DNA of 5,839 nucleotides, taken from Lachnospiraceae bacterium UBA3287. Its GTDB lineage: Bacteria; Bacillota; Clostridia; Lachnospirales; Lachnospiraceae. The notes beneath the pieces were generated by a model. It saw nothing but the letters and a program-made list of their open reading frames with translations. It had not been told where the DNA came from and ran no database searches. Position 1 is the stretch's first letter; every line of letters starts with the position of its first letter. Shown piece after piece: positions 1-5,726 of the stretch. Location: the NCBI GenBank assembly GCA_002362155.1, contig DETN01000032.1, positions 1-5,839 of the forward strand. The letters are read 5' to 3'. A program made the position numbers and the translations under genes.

Positions 1-2
1 TG

Positions 3-338
3 AAGAAGATAAGTGAATGGCTGAATGCCAACAGGTCTATGGGGTTCGAAGAATACATCAAGCACATATGTCGTGTCTTGAATGGTTATTTCAATTACTA
101 CTGCGTGACCTGCAATGAGTACTGTACCAGCGCATTTCGGTTCAACGTCATCAAACTGATGTATAAGTGGCTGAACCGGAGAAGTCAACGCAAGTCGTGC
201 ACCTGGGAAGAATTCCTAATGGTCACTGAGAAATACAAGGTCCCAAAAGCATACTTTAGGGTAGATATATACCACTATCATGACAAATGGTTACTGGAGG
301 AGCCGTGTGCTCGAATTGGGCATGCACGGAATCTGTGA
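3..338 (+). CDS. ltrA: Group II intron reverse transcriptase/maturase, C-terminal fragment
   Basis: This is the end of an LtrA-type intron-encoded protein; its start lies left of the window and the frame is open from base 3. Family hallmarks visible are the EWLNANRS segment, the RVLNGYFNYYCVTCN block (the widespread maturase pattern of a Gly-Tyr-x-x-Tyr-Tyr stretch followed by Val-x-x-Asn) and the KWLNRRSQRKSCTWEEF block, which together mark the thumb/domain X region that binds intron RNA for splicing. The protein stops soon after this region, so there is no room for a C-terminal HNH endonuclease. That resembles endonuclease-lacking bacterial intron classes. The last dozen codons (EEPCARIGHARNL) are encoded by the domain V RNA hairpin itself, a tail type known from other maturases. 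The internal ATG at 39 is not the start, because homology-like sequence continues upstream of it. Confidence 0.88.
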   Translation, partial: KKISEWLNANRSMGFEEYIKHICRVLNGYFNYYCVTCNEYCTSAFRFNVIKLMYKWLNRRSQRKSCTWEEFLMVTEKYKVPKAYFRVDIYHYHDKWLLEEPCARIGHARNL

Positions 339-373
339 GGGGGGAGGTCAGTGATGGCCTTCCCTACCTCGAT
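300..373 (+). ncRNA. Group II intron domains V and VI
   Basis: Bases 300-333 form a 34-base domain V-like hairpin. CCGTG 303-307 pairs with CACGG 325-329, T308 wobbles with G324, bases 322-323 form the expected two-base bulge, and GCTC 309-312 pairs with GGGC 318-321 including one wobble. The catalytic AGC triad sits at 301-303. The basal part is imperfect (G302 faces A330/A331) and the loop is not a clean GNRA. Domain VI pairs GAGG 337-340 with CCTC 367-370, continues through 342-350 with 355-364 (one bulged T), and is capped by a GTGA tetraloop at 351-354. A366 is left bulged, consistent with the lariat branch point, and the intron would end with AT at 372-373. The foldings were made by eye. 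Confidence 0.75.
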
Positions 374-528
374 TGCATCCAGACTGTCATCCGGGCTTTC
401 CTGATGGAAAATATTAAGCTGTTTTAAAAAATGCTGCAGATCATAAGGGTAATGACATAAAAGGAGCCGCAGTTAAATTGAAATCTTTATGGAAGAGTGT
501 ATTATATACGCTGGAGGCGGGGGTGTAA
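374..528 (+). pseudogene. Possible broken gene remnant in the intron's 3' flank
   Basis: Directly after the intron end, one frame reads 17 sense codons (374-427, ending FLMENIKLF then TAA). A second frame, open from 418 to the TAA at 526-528, reads about 36 codons with a protein-like composition (AADHKGNDIKGAAVKLKSL and on to YTLEAGV), but without a usable start codon. A single frameshift near 415-425 would join them. This could be the 3' end of the gene into which the intron inserted, now decayed, or it could be chance. I recognise no family. The segment also contains the promoter proposed at 478-505, so both readings cannot be equally meaningful. Confidence 0.2.
478..505 (+). promoter_or_regulatory. 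Sigma-A-type promoter for the repeat-MBL gene
   Basis: TTGAAA at 478-483 (five of six matches to TTGACA) and TATTAT at 500-505 (five of six to TATAAT) are separated by 16 bases. Transcription would begin near 512, giving a leader of about 73 bases before the ATG at 585. It lies between the intron and the gene on the correct strand. No operator or riboswitch is evident in the leader. Confidence 0.5.
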
Positions 529-568
529 GAGATATATATGACCTGGCCATCTCCGGAAAGTCATTTAA

Positions 569-576
569 GAGGAGAG
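569..576 (+). promoter_or_regulatory. Ribosome binding site deciding the start at 585
   Basis: GAGGAGAG lies about 10 bases upstream of the ATG at 585, and the signal peptide begins right at that ATG. The in-frame ATG at 489 would overlap the promoter -10 element and place 32 unlikely residues ahead of the signal peptide, so 585 is preferred. Confidence 0.7.
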
Positions 577-584
577 AACTCACT

Positions 585-2939
585 ATGTCAGTCAGAAAAA
601 TCAAAGGCACCGTCCTTATGGTCTTCATGGCTCTGGCCCTTTTTGCCGCGGCGGGAAGCTTCCCTGCCGGGGCTCATGCAGCGGAAACAGAGACCGCGGA
701 GGCACCTTCGGAAGAGGGGATCGTTTATACGGACGGGCCCACGGGCTTTCGCCTTGTGGACGGAAAGACCTATTACTATGTCAACAATCAGATGCAGACC
801 GGGTGGAGGACCATCGGGGGAAAGCGCTATTATTTTACAACAGGCGCTGGGAACCGGGGCGTCATGAAGACCGGAAAGCGGCGCATCGGCGGCAAATGGT
901 ACTTCCTGGATCCCGACTTAAAGAAAGGCCTGATCCAGGCCGGGGACAAGGTCTACTTTGCGGACCAGAGCGGCGCCCTGCAGAGCGGCTGGAGGAGCGT
1001 GGGTGGAAAGAGATATTATTTCACCCCCGAGAGCAGCCGCCGCTTCGAGAGAGTGACCGGACTGCAGCAGATCGGGAACAAATGGTACTATCTTGCGCCC
1101 GAAGCAAAGACAGGCCTTTTCAGGGCAGAGGGAAAGCTCTACTATGCCAACGGGGACGGCGCTCTGCAGAAGGGCTGGCAGAGCGTGGACGGAAAGAGAT
1201 ATTATTTCTATTCCAAGAACGGGACCGGCCACGTCCGCTTCGAGGGGGCCGCGGGAAGAAGGTCCGTTAAGAAGGTCTTGTACTTTTTCGATCCCCAGGA
1301 AGGGTATCTCAGGTATGGCCTGCAGGAACTGAACGGCCTTTTCTACTACGCAGACTCCAAAGGCAAGCTCCAGACCGGCTTCCAGACGGTAAACGGCAAA
1401 AAGATGTATTTTGACGCCGGCGGAGACACAAAGTATGCGGGCCACCGGGGCCTTCTTAACGCCGGCGGAAGCTTCTACATGTGCCGGGACGGCGAAGTGC
1501 TCTGCGGCCTTATTTCCGAAGGCGGGGAGACTTACCTGGCCGGAAAGGACGGGGCCCTTGAAAGCGGATGGAAGACCGTGGACGGAAAGACCTACTATTT
1601 CCTGCCAAAGGCCTTTGGATCCCAGCCCGCCATGGCCGCCGTCAAAGGCTACTATCTGGTGGACGGCAATTCCTGTTTCTTTGACCAAAACGGGGTGAAC
1701 GATCCATCAAAGACCATCCGGGCGGGCCTGCAGCAGGTAGACGGCGTCTGGCACTACTACTATCCTTCCGACGAAGACGGCCACAAAAGGGGCGACATGG
1801 CAAGAGGCCTTGTCTGGCACGAGGGGCACTGCTACATGTTCGACGATCTGGGAAATGCCGTAAACGGCTGGCAGAAGGTGGACGGAAACTATGCCTGGTT
1901 CGATGAAAAGGGCATGTATAAACGAAATACTCCGGCCATGAAGCTGACAGTCATCGACTACGGCAATACCAACGGCAGCTACGGGGCCAACTGGGGCGAT
2001 TGTACTTTGCTGGAATCGGAAGACCATTATCTGCTGCTGGATACCACTCAGCCCGGGGGCGGCGCCAACCTGATTAAAAAGCTCAAGGAAATGGGCGTAA
2101 AGAGGCTTTCCATCTATATTTCCCATTTCCACTACGACCATATCGGGTCATTGCCGGCCATCCTCAGAGACGGGTATTTCTCCATAGAAAAGATCTACAT
2201 GCCCGATACCTCCTACATATACGGAGTCAATAAGGATTCCGGACTGTTTAAGGGCTATTGCACGACCTATGAAACGGCCATGGATCTGGCCGGAAAGAAG
2301 GGCATCCCGGTGGTCACCCTCCATGAGGGAGATACCCTGGACTGCGGCCTGGTCCGCGGCAGGGTCATCTTCCAGCATGCGGATCCCGAGTTCACGGGAG
2401 ATAAGAACAGTCATCCCCAGGTGTCCTCCTTTATCAACAACCATTCCCTGGTGACCATGTTCGAATGCGGAGACTTCAGATTCCTGACGGCGGGGGATAT
2501 AGAAAAGGAGAGCGAAGCGGAGATCCTCTCCAGAGGCATCGACGTATCCGCCGACATGTTCAAGCTCAGCCACCACTGCGAATACACCAGCAATACCCCG
2601 GAATTCCTGAATGCCGTGAACGCCTCTGTCTTTTACTACACCAACCCCAATGACAGGACGGATTTCTTTCAGCATCAGGGATGCAGGGACAACCTGATCT
2701 ATATCCAGAATCACGGCGGCAATGTCTTCCATTCCCTGATCAACGGCCATACCACCTTTTCCGTCAGCGGCGGCTCGATCTTCACAAAAACGGTGCGCAG
2801 GTCGAAAAACGTGGAAGTGAATGTGAAAAACAGACTGACCGGCGAGGATATGACCGTTAAGGTCCGGGTGCAGGACTGCGCAAACGGAGAATATCAGGTC
2901 CACGAAAACATGATCCCCTTCTACTGCGATCTGAAATAG
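585..2939 (+). CDS. Secreted cell-wall-binding-repeat protein with C-terminal metallo-beta-lactamase domain
   Basis: This is a 784-residue exported enzyme. Residues 1-32 form a signal peptide: basic SVRKIK, hydrophobic core LMVFMALALFAAA, likely cleavage after AHA. Residues 54-448 are aromatic repeats of the GW-x4-GGKRYYF kind, related to choline-, glucan- or wall-binding repeats. Residues 452 to about 725 form a metallo-beta-lactamase fold of the ComEC C-terminal type: HFHYDH metal motif at 514-519, NNHSLV followed by the FLTAGD aspartate (D638), and LSHHCE at 661-666. The tail 726-784 is unassigned. All main metal ligands seem present, so activity is likely, but the substrate is unknown. 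Pneumococcal Pce/CbpE pairs an MBL phosphorylcholine esterase with choline-binding repeats, so a wall-phosphodiester hydrolase is one possibility (inference). In Pce the MBL precedes the repeats, whereas here it follows them. The gene appears monocistronic, with a promoter at 478-505 and a terminator at 2964-3023. No sortase or lipoprotein anchor is seen, so attachment would be through the repeats. Confidence 0.85.
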   Translation: MSVRKIKGTVLMVFMALALFAAAGSFPAGAHAAETETAEAPSEEGIVYTDGPTGFRLVDGKTYYYVNNQMQTGWRTIGGKRYYFTTGAGNRGVMKTGKRRIGGKWYFLDPDLKKGLIQAGDKVYFADQSGALQSGWRSVGGKRYYFTPESSRRFERVTGLQQIGNKWYYLAPEAKTGLFRAEGKLYYANGDGALQKGWQSVDGKRYYFYSKNGTGHVRFEGAAGRRSVKKVLYFFDPQEGYLRYGLQELNGLFYYADSKGKLQTGFQTVNGKKMYFDAGGDTKYAGHRGLLNAGGSFYMCRDGEVLCGLISEGGETYLAGKDGALESGWKTVDGKTYYFLPKAFGSQPAMAAVKGYYLVDGNSCFFDQNGVNDPSKTIRAGLQQVDGVWHYYYPSDEDGHKRGDMARGLVWHEGHCYMFDDLGNAVNGWQKVDGNYAWFDEKGMYKRNTPAMKLTVIDYGNTNGSYGANWGDCTLLESEDHYLLLDTTQPGGGANLIKKLKEMGVKRLSIYISHFHYDHIGSLPAILRDGYFSIEKIYMPDTSYIYGVNKDSGLFKGYCTTYETAMDLAGKKGIPVVTLHEGDTLDCGLVRGRVIFQHADPEFTGDKNSHPQVSSFINNHSLVTMFECGDFRFLTAGDIEKESEAEILSRGIDVSADMFKLSHHCEYTSNTPEFLNAVNASVFYYTNPNDRTDFFQHQGCRDNLIYIQNHGGNVFHSLINGHTTFSVSGGSIFTKTVRRSKNVEVNVKNRLTGEDMTVKVRVQDCANGEYQVHENMIPFYCDLK
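744..1928 (+). repeat. Tandem cell-wall-binding repeat array (residues 54-448)
   Basis: Short beta-hairpin units of about 20 residues are grouped into a longer period. The strongest unit, GW or GF followed by x4-GGK/DGK and aromatic residues, starts at bases 801, 987, 1173, 1377, 1566 and 1866. The spacings are 62, 62, 68, 63 and 100 residues. Between these anchors lie weaker units such as GLQQIGNKWYYL and GLFRAEGKLYYA, giving roughly three hairpins per long period. Copies two and three are still close in DNA: the 18 bases GGAAAGAGATATTATTTC occur identically at 1005-1022 and 1191-1208, exactly 186 bases apart. Confidence 0.8.
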
Positions 2940-2963
2940 GAAAGGATCTTCCGGAGAAGGAAT

Positions 2964-3023
2964 ACGGCTCCCGTCCCCCTGCATGCCGAAGGCGGCAAAT
3001 GGCAGGAGACAGGAGCCGTTTTT
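2964..3023 (+). terminator. Rho-independent terminator after the repeat-MBL gene
   Basis: ACGGCTCC at 2964-2971 pairs perfectly with GGAGCCGT at 3012-3019. The interior contains further pairing, including GCCG/CGGC around an AAGG loop, and the stem runs into a T tract at 3019-3023. It begins 24 bases after the stop codon. Confidence 0.8.
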
Positions 3024-3035
3024 CGTTATAATATA
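3015..3035 (+). promoter_or_regulatory. Putative promoter -10 region for the glycosidase gene
   Basis: TATAAT at 3027-3032 is a perfect -10 element lying 45 bases before the ATG at 3078. No good -35 hexamer stands at the expected distance, because that position falls inside the preceding terminator stem. The surrounding 19 bases resemble the element at 5727-5745, which supports a promoter role. The gene may also receive read-through from upstream. Confidence 0.4.
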
Positions 3036-3077
3036 GAAGAAGAGAAAGACCGGAAATACAGCTGAAAAGGAGACAGT

Positions 3078-4664
3078 ATGCCGCAGGAGAAAGCCATTGC
3101 TACCATAACCAATTCCATCGCAGATTTTCAGATGGTCATAAACGATGCATTTCTGGAAAAGGCAGAGATGCTCTGCCCCGAGATCCTCCATCACGAGGCA
3201 AGGCCTGTCAGCGAGGTCAGTATCAGCCGGGAGGGAAATTCCTGGAAGGCCGAGTGGAAGGGGACTGTCACTGACGCCATGAAGAGGCGCTACGGCAGGG
3301 GAGATTCCCTGATCCTGGATTTCGGCAGCCATTTCGTAGGCTATCCCCACATAGTGCTTAAATCTGTGGGATCGCCCCAGGACGCCCCGGCCTATGTGGC
3401 CGTGCGCTTCGGCGAGACCCCTGCCGAGATCGGAGAGTCCACCGCCGACTACCACGGGTCCATCTCCAGCTCCTGGCTGCAGGAATCCACCAGCCACATG
3501 GACGTGCTGCCGGGGGAGATCCCCCTCCACAGGCGCTACGCCTTCCGCTACATGCAGATGACGGTGCTGGATACGTCCCCTAAATATAAGCTGATGATAG
3601 AGGACATCCTGGTGGATACGGTCTCTTCTGCGGACGAGAGGGCCCTTGCCCCCTGCCGGGAGGATCTGCCGGAAGACCTGAAAAAGATCGACGCCGTGGG
3701 GGCCAGGACCCTCTACGAGTGCATGCAGGACGTCTTCGAGGACGGCCCCAAGCGGGACAGAAGGCTCTGGATGGGAGATTTCCGGGTCCAGGCCCTGGTC
3801 AATTACGAGACCTTCAAAAACTATGACCTGGTCAGGCGCTGCCTCTACCTCTTTGCCGGGGCCTGCATGAACGAGGGACAGGTGGGAGCCTGCCTCTTTA
3901 CGGCCCCCAGGGTCCAGGTGGACGATACCGCCCTTTTTGACTACAGCCTTCTCTATGTGCCCACCCTCTACGAATATTTCGAAGCCACGGGAGACAGGGA
4001 GACGCTGGAGGAGCTGTCGGAAACGGCCTTTACCCAGCTTCGCATCGCCGCGGGAAAGCTGGACGAGCGGGGGATCGTCAGGGACGACCCCTCCTGGTGG
4101 TGCTTCCTGGACTGGAACAGCGAGCTCAACAAGCAGGCCGGGGCCCAGGGCGTCTATATCTACTGCCTCCGCTACGGCCTGGCCATCGCGGAGCTTCTGG
4201 GAAAGGAACAGGAAGCGGCCCTGATCCGGGAAAGGCTGGAGGAAGCCGCTGGCGCTGCCAGAAAATATCTCTGGGAGCCGGATCTGGGCTTTTTCGTCAG
4301 CGGAGAGGACAGACAGGTCTCCTGGATCAGCCAGGTCTGGATGGTCCTGGCCGGGGTATTTTCCAAGGAAGAGAACTGCGCACTCCTGAGGCGCCTTAAG
4401 ATGGTGGATCCCAGGATCCGTCTGATCTCCCCCTACGCCCACCACTACTACGTGGACGCCCTCTGCCACAACGGCATGGAGAAGGAGATCACGGAATATA
4501 TCCGGGGCTACTGGGGAAAGATGGTGGAAGAGGGAGCCGACTGCTACTGGGAGGTCTTCGATCCCCTGGATCCCGACGCCTCCCCCTACGGCAGCAAGGC
4601 CATCCTGTCCTACTGCCACGCCTGGTCCTGCACCGCCTCCTATTTCATCAGAAAGTGGCTCTGA
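3078..4664 (+). CDS. Six-hairpin glycosidase, alpha-L-rhamnosidase (GH78)-like
   Basis: This is a 528-residue protein without signal peptide or membrane segment, so probably cytoplasmic. The start is supported by AAAGGAG at 3066-3072. Residues about 40-190 look like the beta-sandwich that precedes GH78 catalytic domains (LILDFG near 79-83, then VGY). Residues about 200-528 fit the (alpha/alpha)6 barrel: DGPKRDRRLWMGD at 222-234, WWCFLDW at 340-346, CYWEVFD with E492 as the probable general base, and the end pattern SYCHAW with H514 and W516. GH78 enzymes release terminal L-rhamnose by inversion. Here the canonical RDERLGWTGD motif reads RDRRLWMGD, so the usual acid glutamate is an arginine, and the exact substrate is uncertain. 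It is shorter than many GH78 enzymes, which carry extra sandwich domains. No sugar transporter or regulator adjoins it. Confidence 0.75.
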   Translation: MPQEKAIATITNSIADFQMVINDAFLEKAEMLCPEILHHEARPVSEVSISREGNSWKAEWKGTVTDAMKRRYGRGDSLILDFGSHFVGYPHIVLKSVGSPQDAPAYVAVRFGETPAEIGESTADYHGSISSSWLQESTSHMDVLPGEIPLHRRYAFRYMQMTVLDTSPKYKLMIEDILVDTVSSADERALAPCREDLPEDLKKIDAVGARTLYECMQDVFEDGPKRDRRLWMGDFRVQALVNYETFKNYDLVRRCLYLFAGACMNEGQVGACLFTAPRVQVDDTALFDYSLLYVPTLYEYFEATGDRETLEELSETAFTQLRIAAGKLDERGIVRDDPSWWCFLDWNSELNKQAGAQGVYIYCLRYGLAIAELLGKEQEAALIRERLEEAAGAARKYLWEPDLGFFVSGEDRQVSWISQVWMVLAGVFSKEENCALLRRLKMVDPRIRLISPYAHHYYVDALCHNGMEKEITEYIRGYWGKMVEEGADCYWEVFDPLDPDASPYGSKAILSYCHAWSCTASYFIRKWL

Positions 4665-4728
4665 GAGGCTCTGAGAAAGAAGGGCGGAAGCCTTTTAATA
4701 AGTCTGGATCCTGCCTGCAGGGCAGGCC

Positions 4729-4768
4729 AAAAAAAAAGGATGGAGCCTGACGGTTCCATCCTTTTTTT
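4729..4768. terminator. Bidirectional terminator between convergent genes
   Basis: GGATGGAGCC at 4738-4747 pairs with GGTTCCATCC at 4752-4761 around a TGAC loop, forming a ten-pair stem with one wobble. Nine A precede it (4729-4737) and seven T follow it (4762-4768), so it serves as a terminator for the glycosidase gene on the plus strand and for the FN3 gene on the minus strand. A second small hairpin, CCTGCC/GGCAGG at 4710-4726, lies just to the left. Confidence 0.9.
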
Positions 4769-4802
4769 ATTCAGCTTTTTACTGCCTTTTGGCGGCTTTA
4801 GA

Positions 4803-5498
4803 TCAGTCGATCTTTACGGAAAGAACGATCTTGCCGGGAGCGGAGTAATATTTTACCTTGCCGACCTTGATGTAGGCGCGTGCCTGCATGAAGTAAGCTT
4901 CGTTCTTGTCGAGACCGGAGATCCTGACGGTCTTGGTCTTGGTCTTGAAAGCATCGACAGCCTTGGTCTTGGCATCCTTGAAGGTAACGCTCTTGCTGTA
5001 GGCGATCTCATAGCCTTCTGCCTTGTCAACGGCGGCGACCTTTACCTTTGCATAGGTCTTGTCGGTGTTGGCTTCGCTGAGGGTCACAACGGGAGCGGCC
5101 ACTCTGTACATGAGAGCCTCTTTGCTTCTCTTGCTCAGGAAGTTGCCCTTCTTGTCGACGCATCTGACCTTGTAGCTGTATGCTGTGCCGGCCTTGACCT
5201 GCTTGTCAACGATGTAGGTCTTGTCTGTTGTGCGGAGAAGCTTGTAGTCGCCCTTGCCGACCTTGCGGTATACGGCAAAATACTTGACGTTCTTTACTTT
5301 CTTCCACTCGACGCGGATGCCGTTCTGGGTGTTGCGGATGCTCTTGACAGTGGGAGCGTCAGCCTTGAAAGCGTTGGCGTTCTTGTCAGAAGCGGCTGTC
5401 TGTGTCATGACGGGTGCTGCTGCCATGGCGGACAGGGAGCTGCATGCGATGGCTGCCGCAAGGAGAACAGCGGTGAACAGTTTCGTGAGTTTTTTCAT
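4803..5498 (-). CDS. Small exported fibronectin type III-like protein
   Basis: This is a 231-residue protein. Residues 1 to about 26 form a signal peptide (MKKLTK, hydrophobic core, cleavage near SAMA). A cysteine at 19 follows AIA, a weak lipobox, so lipidation is possible but not favoured. Two FN3-like beta-sandwich domains follow, about residues 48-131 (IRVEWKKVKNVKYFAVYRK, then AYSYKVRCVD) and 133-230 (GYEIAYSKS, then the SGLDKNEAYFMQARAY edge). There are no catalytic motifs, so a structural, adhesive or glycan-associated surface role is inferred only. The protein is very Lys-rich (38 of 231). By my reading about 32 of the 38 Lys codons are AAG and all eight Asn codons are AAC, a strong bias suggesting high expression. 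The start at 5498 is chosen because AAGGAGG precedes it and the signal peptide begins there; an upstream in-frame ATG at 5549 would add 17 residues encoded across that ribosome binding site. Confidence 0.85.
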   Translation of the reverse strand: MKKLTKLFTAVLLAAAIACSSLSAMAAAPVMTQTAASDKNANAFKADAPTVKSIRNTQNGIRVEWKKVKNVKYFAVYRKVGKGDYKLLRTTDKTYIVDKQVKAGTAYSYKVRCVDKKGNFLSKRSKEALMYRVAAPVVTLSEANTDKTYAKVKVAAVDKAEGYEIAYSKSVTFKDAKTKAVDAFKTKTKTVRISGLDKNEAYFMQARAYIKVGKVKYYSAPGKIVLSVKID

Positions 5499-5505
5499 GA
5501 TAAAA

Positions 5506-5512
5506 CCTCCTT
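5506..5512 (-). promoter_or_regulatory. Ribosome binding site of the FN3 gene
   Basis: On the minus strand this reads AAGGAGG, a perfect Shine-Dalgarno core, seven bases before the ATG whose first base is 5498. It decides the start in favour of the shorter reading frame. Confidence 0.85.
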
Positions 5513-5514
5513 CA

Positions 5515-5534
5515 AGTATAAGAAATCCTATACT
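5515..5534 (-). promoter_or_regulatory. Inverted repeat at the predicted transcription start of the FN3 gene
   Basis: AGTATA at 5515-5520 and TATACT at 5529-5534 form a perfect six-base dyad with an eight-base spacer. It begins two bases upstream of the ribosome binding site and spans the predicted transcription start near 5531. It could be an operator or a weak leader hairpin; AT-rich dyads of this size also arise by chance. Confidence 0.3.
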
Positions 5535-5537
5535 AGA

Positions 5538-5584
5538 ATCATACTCCATTTTGAGGGTTATGGCACAGTTAATTTTTAAAATTA
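5538..5584 (-). promoter_or_regulatory. Promoter of the FN3 gene with AT-rich upstream element
   Basis: On the minus strand, GTGCCA (5566-5561; four of six to TTGACA) and TATGAT (5543-5538; five of six to TATAAT) are 17 bases apart. Immediately upstream of the -35 lies the AT-only palindrome TAATTTTTAAAATTA (5570-5584), in the place of an UP element that contacts the RNA polymerase alpha subunits. A strong promoter would match the biased codon use of the gene. Transcription would start near 5531, leaving a leader of about 33 bases. Confidence 0.45.
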
Positions 5585-5600
5585 GGAAAACTTTGTAAAT

Positions 5601-5670
5601 GGAGGAAGGAGAAAGGAAGACGGAGACGGAAGGAGAAAAGAAGGAGAAGGAGGGAGAAGGACAGAGGGAA
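5601..5670. other. Polypurine tract in the divergent intergenic region
   Basis: Seventy bases on the plus strand contain only three pyrimidines (C at 5621, 5627 and 5662), made of irregular GGA, GAA and AGG units. A reading frame starting at 5599 runs through it, but its product is low-complexity Glu/Lys/Gly and it has no credible support as a gene. The tract lies between the FN3 promoter and the promoter-like element at 5727. Confidence 0.75.
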
Positions 5671-5726
5671 TTTCACTGCATTTGGCGCCGACAGAAGCCC
5701 TTTTCGCGCCGCCCCCTCCAATCCGG

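Larger units (their letters stand above)
1..373 (+). mobile_element. Group II intron, 3' portion (maturase C-terminus plus domains V and VI)
   Basis: Group II introns are self-splicing retroelements encoding a reverse transcriptase/maturase. Only the 3' end lies in the window. The evidence is the C-terminal part of a maturase reading frame, open from the left edge, followed at once by a domain V-like hairpin (300-333, AGC triad at 301-303) and a domain VI hairpin (337-370) with an unpaired A at 366. The predicted 3' end is the AT at 372-373, seven bases after that A, which is the usual spacing of the branch-point adenosine. Nothing in the visible 3' part is frameshifted or interrupted. The 5' part, the exon-binding sites and the 5' exon are outside the window, so mobility cannot be judged. 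Confidence 0.85.

Noticed and set aside
489..584. Longer start for the repeat-MBL protein at ATG 489
   Set aside because: It overlaps the -10 element, lacks a ribosome binding site, and would bury the signal peptide 32 residues inside the protein.
918..1688. 256-residue minus-strand open frame across the repeat array
   Set aside because: It is a shadow of the repeats. It repeats with the same period and has no independent start signal or recognisable domain.
744..1928. CRISPR-like periodic repeats
   Set aside because: The periodicity is that of a coding repeat, with a single reading frame and diverged copies. There are no short identical repeats with unique spacers.
2148..4619. Very long (823-residue) open frame on the minus strand
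   Set aside because: It lies antisense to two genes with clear domain motifs and crosses their terminator and promoter. Its translation is low-complexity Gly/Val/Asp/His-rich sequence with no domain, as expected opposite GC-biased coding DNA.
4710..4726. CCTGCC/GGCAGG hairpin as a separate terminator
   Set aside because: No T run follows it on the plus strand. The stronger hairpin at 4738-4761 with flanking A and T tracts explains termination in both directions.
5499..5549. Longer start for the FN3 protein at the ATG at 5549 (minus strand)
   Set aside because: The added 17 codons cover the perfect ribosome binding site and the predicted promoter, and would displace the signal peptide.
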